The notes under the pieces: generated by a model
Seen by the model: the letters and a program-made list of their open reading frames with translations, nothing else
Told to the model about the DNA's origin: nothing
The model's database searches: none
Assembly (NCBI RefSeq): GCF_946478805.1
Contig: NZ_CAMLDC010000021.1
Coordinates: 1-64,000, forward strand
Direction: 5' to 3'
Length of the DNA: 64,000 nucleotides
Origin: an uncultured Fluviicola sp.
GTDB taxonomy: Bacteria; Bacteroidota; Bacteroidia; Flavobacteriales; Crocinitomicaceae
Shown: one piece after another, positions 60,382 through 64,000 of the stretch
How the letters are laid out: every line of letters starts with the position of its first letter
How positions within the stretch are numbered: the first letter of the stretch is position 1
Program-made: the position numbers and the translations under genes

Positions 60382-63300
60382 TCAAGAAGATACTTCCACC
60401 AATCCCAATCCTCCTGTGTAATACAAATATCCTTTAATACCTGGCATCCCGATTTCTCTGAGCACATTCATATAACCTTGTACCTGCTTTTCATGCTTTG
60501 AGCTCTTTTCACCTGTTTTGAAATCGATGACACTAGTTTGCAGGTCCGAAACAATCAGTTTATCAGGTCGTAACCTTGTTTTGGAGTCGAAGATCAACGT
60601 GCGTTCATTCAGATGTTTACCACTTTCAAATAATTTGACCAATAAGTCGTTTGCAAAAGCTTCTTCCAACAGTTTGATCAGGATCCCTTCAAATTCGTGT
60701 TCGATTTCTCCTTTCAAAAGCCCGGTTTTCAAAGCTGAGAAAGCTGTTTCACCTGAATGGGATTTTTCCATGATGAAGTGGAATTGTTTCCCGATCCGCT
60801 GTGCTGTTGTCAAACCGTCATCTTCTTGTTCTTTGGTTGACTGAATACTGATTTCCGGAAACCACAAAAAATTCTGGATTGATTGCGGACTATAATTGGT
60901 TGAATGTTTCCTGAAAGGATGCTTGATTTCAGGAGCTGTTCCCAATTTTAAATGAAGGATATCCTCTTCGTAGGAATCAGGAAACAAGTTTTTAAAGATG
61001 AGATTGAATTTTTCGTAAAAACTATTGCGAGAACCTTTGAGATTGATCGCATACAACCTGTCCTGGGGTCTTGTGAACGCGACATATAGCAAATTGATCG
61101 CATCCATTTTCTGTGCGGCATCTTCCTTATCCGCTTCCAATTGAATGGCGGGAATTGCAGTTTCGAACTTGCTCATTTTTGTTTCGACAATGTGTTCATT
61201 GATTTCCATCAGGTAGGAATCGTTGTTGTTTCCTTCGTTGAAAAAATTGAATGATGGAATAATGACGACCGGAAACTCCAGTCCTTTCGACTTGTGAGCG
61301 GTCATGATCTGTATTGCCTGCTCATTTTCAGAAAGCTGGACACTGAATTTTCCTTCGTTTTTCTCGTAGTAATTGATGAATTCCATCAGATCCGGACCGT
61401 TGGACATATCAAATTGATACGCCAAGTCCAATAATTGCTGCAAGTAGGTGTTTTCGATCGGATCCAATTCGACCAACATGAGGAAATCAACTAAGAGGGA
61501 ATAAATATTTTGAAAGCTGGCATCCAGGAAATCCGCATTCAATCTGCTGCTTTCAAAGAAGAGTTGCTCGGAAAAATAAACCTTGGAATCGGAAGGATTG
61601 ATCTGAAAACAGTTCCCATAGGTATCGAAGGCATCCTTTTTTTCCAGGATTTCAAAGTAGAAATAGGCAAATTGCATGGCACGTTGAAAGTCGAACCGAT
61701 TAACCTTCCATTTACAGTAACAGATCGCCAATTGAACAAATTGATCGCTGTTGACCAATAATGAATCCGATGAAACGATCTGATAACCTTTCGACTTCAG
61801 GAAGTTAGCATATTGATTACAATCCCGTTTCTTTCTCCCCAGAACACAAATCTCGTAAGGTTTGTAACCATCTGAGATGCATTGTTCCACCCATTCCAAC
61901 AATTGGTCATTGGTGAATTTAGTGGTATCCAGGTCCTTTTTCGGATTCAGGATCAGTTCGACATAACCACCTTTTTTGCCTTTCGGGTTTTGTTTGAGAT
62001 GGTTGTAGAATTCCTGTCCGCTTACCGGCATGAACTGTAGCAATTCTTCAAAGAATTGATTGTTGAAGTGTACAATTTCTTCTGCTGATCGCCAATTATC
62101 TTCCAAGCCTTCTACGATTCCCATTTTTTGGAAGAAGAGAGAACGCAACGCAATAGAAGGTTCTTCTTCCGGATTATAAATAGCCGGCAAGGCGATAAAT
62201 TGTTCAGCAACTCCATTCTTAAAGCGGTAGATGGATTGCTTGGGATCGCCGACGATGAAATTGAAATGATTGCTTCCCAATGAATTATGGATCAATGGAA
62301 CAATGTTCAGCCATTGCAAACGCGATGTATCCTGGAACTCATCTAAAAAGAAATGATTGAATTTGGATCCCAGCCGTTCATAAATGAATGGCGCATCTTC
62401 GTTTTGAACCAATTCGGCTACGAGTTTGTTGAATTCACTTACCCGGATAATGGATTCCTTGTTCCGGATATCGTCCATGCTCAATGCCAATTCTTTGAGT
62501 ATAGCCAATAAATGAAATTGCTGAATCTTAAAATCCAATTCGATCCAATACGAACTTTTTTCTGCAATAAACTGAAGAAATTCCAGGTAAGCAACTGAGA
62601 ATTGGGTTTCTTTTCCTTCTTCAACCGTTTTTTGAATATTTACCAGGTTCGCATCGGTCCGCTTACTCTCTTTCAGGAAGAAGATTGGTTCCGGATTCAA
62701 TTGCAGGTTAAAAATGATTGGCTTTAGAGTTGTGCTTTTACCCGCAAAATTAGTGGCATCCACAGCCGAATCCAAAAACAGGCGATTCAGTGAGTTGAGA
62801 CGAACTGTCAATTCATCTTTTTCCGCCTTGAACTGCAACTTCCATAAATCCAATTGTTCTTTTTTGAAATCGGTTTTGGAAAGTGTCCTGATGATCTGAA
62901 AATAACCTTCATTGGTCAAGACTTTTGCTTTGGACAAAAGAATTTTCTTCAGGTTCCAGTCATTTTCCTCTTCCAGGTTTGATTTCGCAAAATTCAATGC
63001 CAATTGATACAGTTTGGTTTGATTCTTCGCGTCGATATTGCTTAAAAGCTCATCGATTGCTTTTTCAAGAATCAAGGTGTCATCCAGGGAAATTTCAAAG
63101 CTTTCGGGTAAATCCAAATCACGCGCAAACGAACGGATCAAACGGAGATTGAACTTATCGATGGTCATTACATTGAAATCTTCGTACTGATGTAAGATCT
63201 TTCGGAGTACCAATCGTGCCTTTTTTTGCGTCGCTTCCGGCGAAGTTCCTACAAACGCTGAAATTTCTTCCAAATAAGATCCAGCCTCGTCCTTCCCGTT

Positions 63301-63510
63301 TGCAAGCCTGTTCAGATCGCTCATGATCCGCGATTTCATTTCAATACTAGCCTTGTTGGTGAAGGTCATTGCCATGATCTGGCTGATTTCAGCCCGGTCC
63401 TCATTTTCAGAGAGAAGTAAGCGCAGATAGTTGCGCACCAAATTGTACGTCTTACCACTTCCGGCAGAAGCGTTTACGATCAAAAAAGGCTTGCTTACAT
63501 CCGAATTCAT
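60382..63510 (-). CDS. AddA/RecB-like helicase-nuclease
   Basis: 1,042 residues from the ATG at 63510. SF1A (UvrD-like) helicase: Walker A NASAGSGKTYNLV (about 13-25), AMTFTNKASIEMKSRI, DEFQDTSRLQW (motif II), VGDPKQSIYRFKNG, MTAHKSKGLEFPVVIIP and YVAFTRPQDRLYAI. The C-terminal PD-(D/E)XK nuclease has LRPDKLIVSDLQTSVIDFKTGE, with Asp and Lys ligands. This is the double-strand break end-processing type (AddA/RecB). The partner AddB is usually adjacent in Bacteroidota; no addB is next to it here. Converges with the pyrH-frr operon. Confidence 0.9.
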   Translation of the reverse strand: MNSDVSKPFLIVNASAGSGKTYNLVRNYLRLLLSENEDRAEISQIMAMTFTNKASIEMKSRIMSDLNRLANGKDEAGSYLEEISAFVGTSPEATQKKARLVLRKILHQYEDFNVMTIDKFNLRLIRSFARDLDLPESFEISLDDTLILEKAIDELLSNIDAKNQTKLYQLALNFAKSNLEEENDWNLKKILLSKAKVLTNEGYFQIIRTLSKTDFKKEQLDLWKLQFKAEKDELTVRLNSLNRLFLDSAVDATNFAGKSTTLKPIIFNLQLNPEPIFFLKESKRTDANLVNIQKTVEEGKETQFSVAYLEFLQFIAEKSSYWIELDFKIQQFHLLAILKELALSMDDIRNKESIIRVSEFNKLVAELVQNEDAPFIYERLGSKFNHFFLDEFQDTSRLQWLNIVPLIHNSLGSNHFNFIVGDPKQSIYRFKNGVAEQFIALPAIYNPEEEPSIALRSLFFQKMGIVEGLEDNWRSAEEIVHFNNQFFEELLQFMPVSGQEFYNHLKQNPKGKKGGYVELILNPKKDLDTTKFTNDQLLEWVEQCISDGYKPYEICVLGRKKRDCNQYANFLKSKGYQIVSSDSLLVNSDQFVQLAICYCKWKVNRFDFQRAMQFAYFYFEILEKKDAFDTYGNCFQINPSDSKVYFSEQLFFESSRLNADFLDASFQNIYSLLVDFLMLVELDPIENTYLQQLLDLAYQFDMSNGPDLMEFINYYEKNEGKFSVQLSENEQAIQIMTAHKSKGLEFPVVIIPSFNFFNEGNNNDSYLMEINEHIVETKMSKFETAIPAIQLEADKEDAAQKMDAINLLYVAFTRPQDRLYAINLKGSRNSFYEKFNLIFKNLFPDSYEEDILHLKLGTAPEIKHPFRKHSTNYSPQSIQNFLWFPEISIQSTKEQEDDGLTTAQRIGKQFHFIMEKSHSGETAFSALKTGLLKGEIEHEFEGILIKLLEEAFANDLLVKLFESGKHLNERTLIFDSKTRLRPDKLIVSDLQTSVIDFKTGEKSSKHEKQVQGYMNVLREIGMPGIKGYLYYTGGLGLVEVSS

Positions 63511-63593
63511 ACCGATCAATCAATAATCTCTCGAAATTACCTAAAATCCTTTGGACACTTCCCGAATTTTTAGGAATTCTCTGTGCATTGTTT

Positions 63594-63601
63594 TAAATTT
63601 G
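63594..63601 (+). promoter_or_regulatory. TAnnTTTG promoter of the MbnP-like gene
   Basis: TAAATTTG, 13 nt before the ATG at 63615. Confidence 0.5.
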
Positions 63602-63614
63602 GTAAAACAACTGA

Positions 63615-64000
63615 ATGAAACATTTTCCAATTCTTGCGTTGATTTTTTGTATGGGCTTATTCTCTTGTAAAAAGAAGAAGGATGATGTCGTCGACACACC
63701 TGTTGTTCAGCAAAGTAACCTGTCTTTAAAACCGCTGTTTGGCTCCCAAGTGTTAGAACTGGATTCTGTTTATACGATGAGTAATGGTTATCAAATTGAG
63801 TTCGTCGAATTGAAAGCTTATTTTACGGATATCCAATCGGGGGGAAGTTTGATGAAAGATGCAGCTCTATTCAATTTTAGAGAAACGGGGAACCTCATTT
63901 TTCAAACGAATCAAGTTGTTGCGAATCCATCTTCCATTCAATTCGGAATTGGTGTTCCGGGTTCAATCAATCACAATGATCCCAGTGTTTTTCCATCTTC
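63615..64000 (+). CDS. MbnP-like lipoprotein (5' part, cut by right edge)
   Basis: The first 128 codons are in the window. A lipobox LFSC (Cys near 18) is followed by a Lys-rich stretch and then LSLKPLFGSQVLELDSVYTMSNGYQIEFVELKAYFTDIQSG, the start of an MbnP-type domain (residues about 40-75). Family members bind copper or methanobactin-like ligands or are of unknown role; the metal-binding part may lie beyond the edge. Usually a MauG/CcoP-like cytochrome gene is next to it, but that cannot be seen here. Confidence 0.7.
   Translation, partial: MKHFPILALIFCMGLFSCKKKKDDVVDTPVVQQSNLSLKPLFGSQVLELDSVYTMSNGYQIEFVELKAYFTDIQSGGSLMKDAALFNFRETGNLIFQTNQVVANPSSIQFGIGVPGSINHNDPSVFPS

Overview
The window looks like a chromosomal segment of a Bacteroidota, most likely a Flavobacteriales member close to the Fluviicola/Crocinitomicaceae type. 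This rests on a PorV2-PorU2 type IX secretion pair, secreted proteins with CHU_C or type A sorting tails, promoters of the TAnnTTTG type in front of many genes, few visible Shine-Dalgarno sequences, and family choices typical of the phylum (fused branched-chain E1, bifunctional Rsh, DUF4407, PP2C/GAF). Genus assignment is inference. No rRNA or tRNA gene, phage, insertion sequence with transposase, or CRISPR array was seen.

Layout. 1-6600: two paralogous giant secreted Ig-like/CHU_C proteins on the minus strand (the first runs off the left edge), separated by 1.7 kb of non-coding DNA rich in structured repeats. 6.8-13.9 kb: small metabolic and envelope genes (HExxH protein, Asp/Asn-hydroxylase-like dioxygenase, DUF4407, dienelactone hydrolase, SGNH lipoprotein, fumarylacetoacetase, lipocalin-like lipoprotein, SIMPL). 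14.1-21.2 kb: rsh, an outer-membrane protein, and the tightly overlapped run fur-STAS-purA-lptA-like. 21.2-29.1 kb, minus strand: WG-repeat/AI-2E pair, then an unknown acidic protein, a PaaI-like thioesterase, MarR, a FadN-type multifunctional protein, an S23 four-helix-bundle gene and the FadA thiolase. 29.2-40 kb: DUF2461, S9B peptidase, XRE-Fic, branched-chain E1, LpxD-like transferase, GAF-PP2C phosphatase. 40-46.3 kb: porV2-porU2. 46.5-51.7 kb: pssA-purS-KGSA dehydrogenase, a coiled-coil membrane protein, an RRM protein and an enoyl-CoA hydratase. 52-60.3 kb: dinB, rplM-rpsI-rpsB-tsf, a DNRLRE protein, pyrH-frr. 60.4-64 kb: an AddA-like helicase/nuclease and the start of an MbnP-like lipoprotein.

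The genes are mostly housekeeping. Fatty-acid beta-oxidation is grouped under a MarR regulator, purine synthesis appears twice (purA, purS), and the translation-factor cluster rplM-rpsI-rpsB-tsf followed by pyrH-frr is conserved in type.

The most interesting signals are non-coding. First, three copies of a roughly 185-225 nt element (2501-2731, 3011-3334, 8018-8373) keep the same nested stems while the stem sequences change together, which points to an undescribed structured RNA or DNA element. Second, a family of AGAC-rich imperfect hairpins lies between genes. In one place (24794-25252, inside the fadN-fadA operon) the two arms of such a hairpin bracket an S23 four-helix-bundle ORF, the same layout as the intervening sequences of bacterial 23S rRNA but located in an mRNA.
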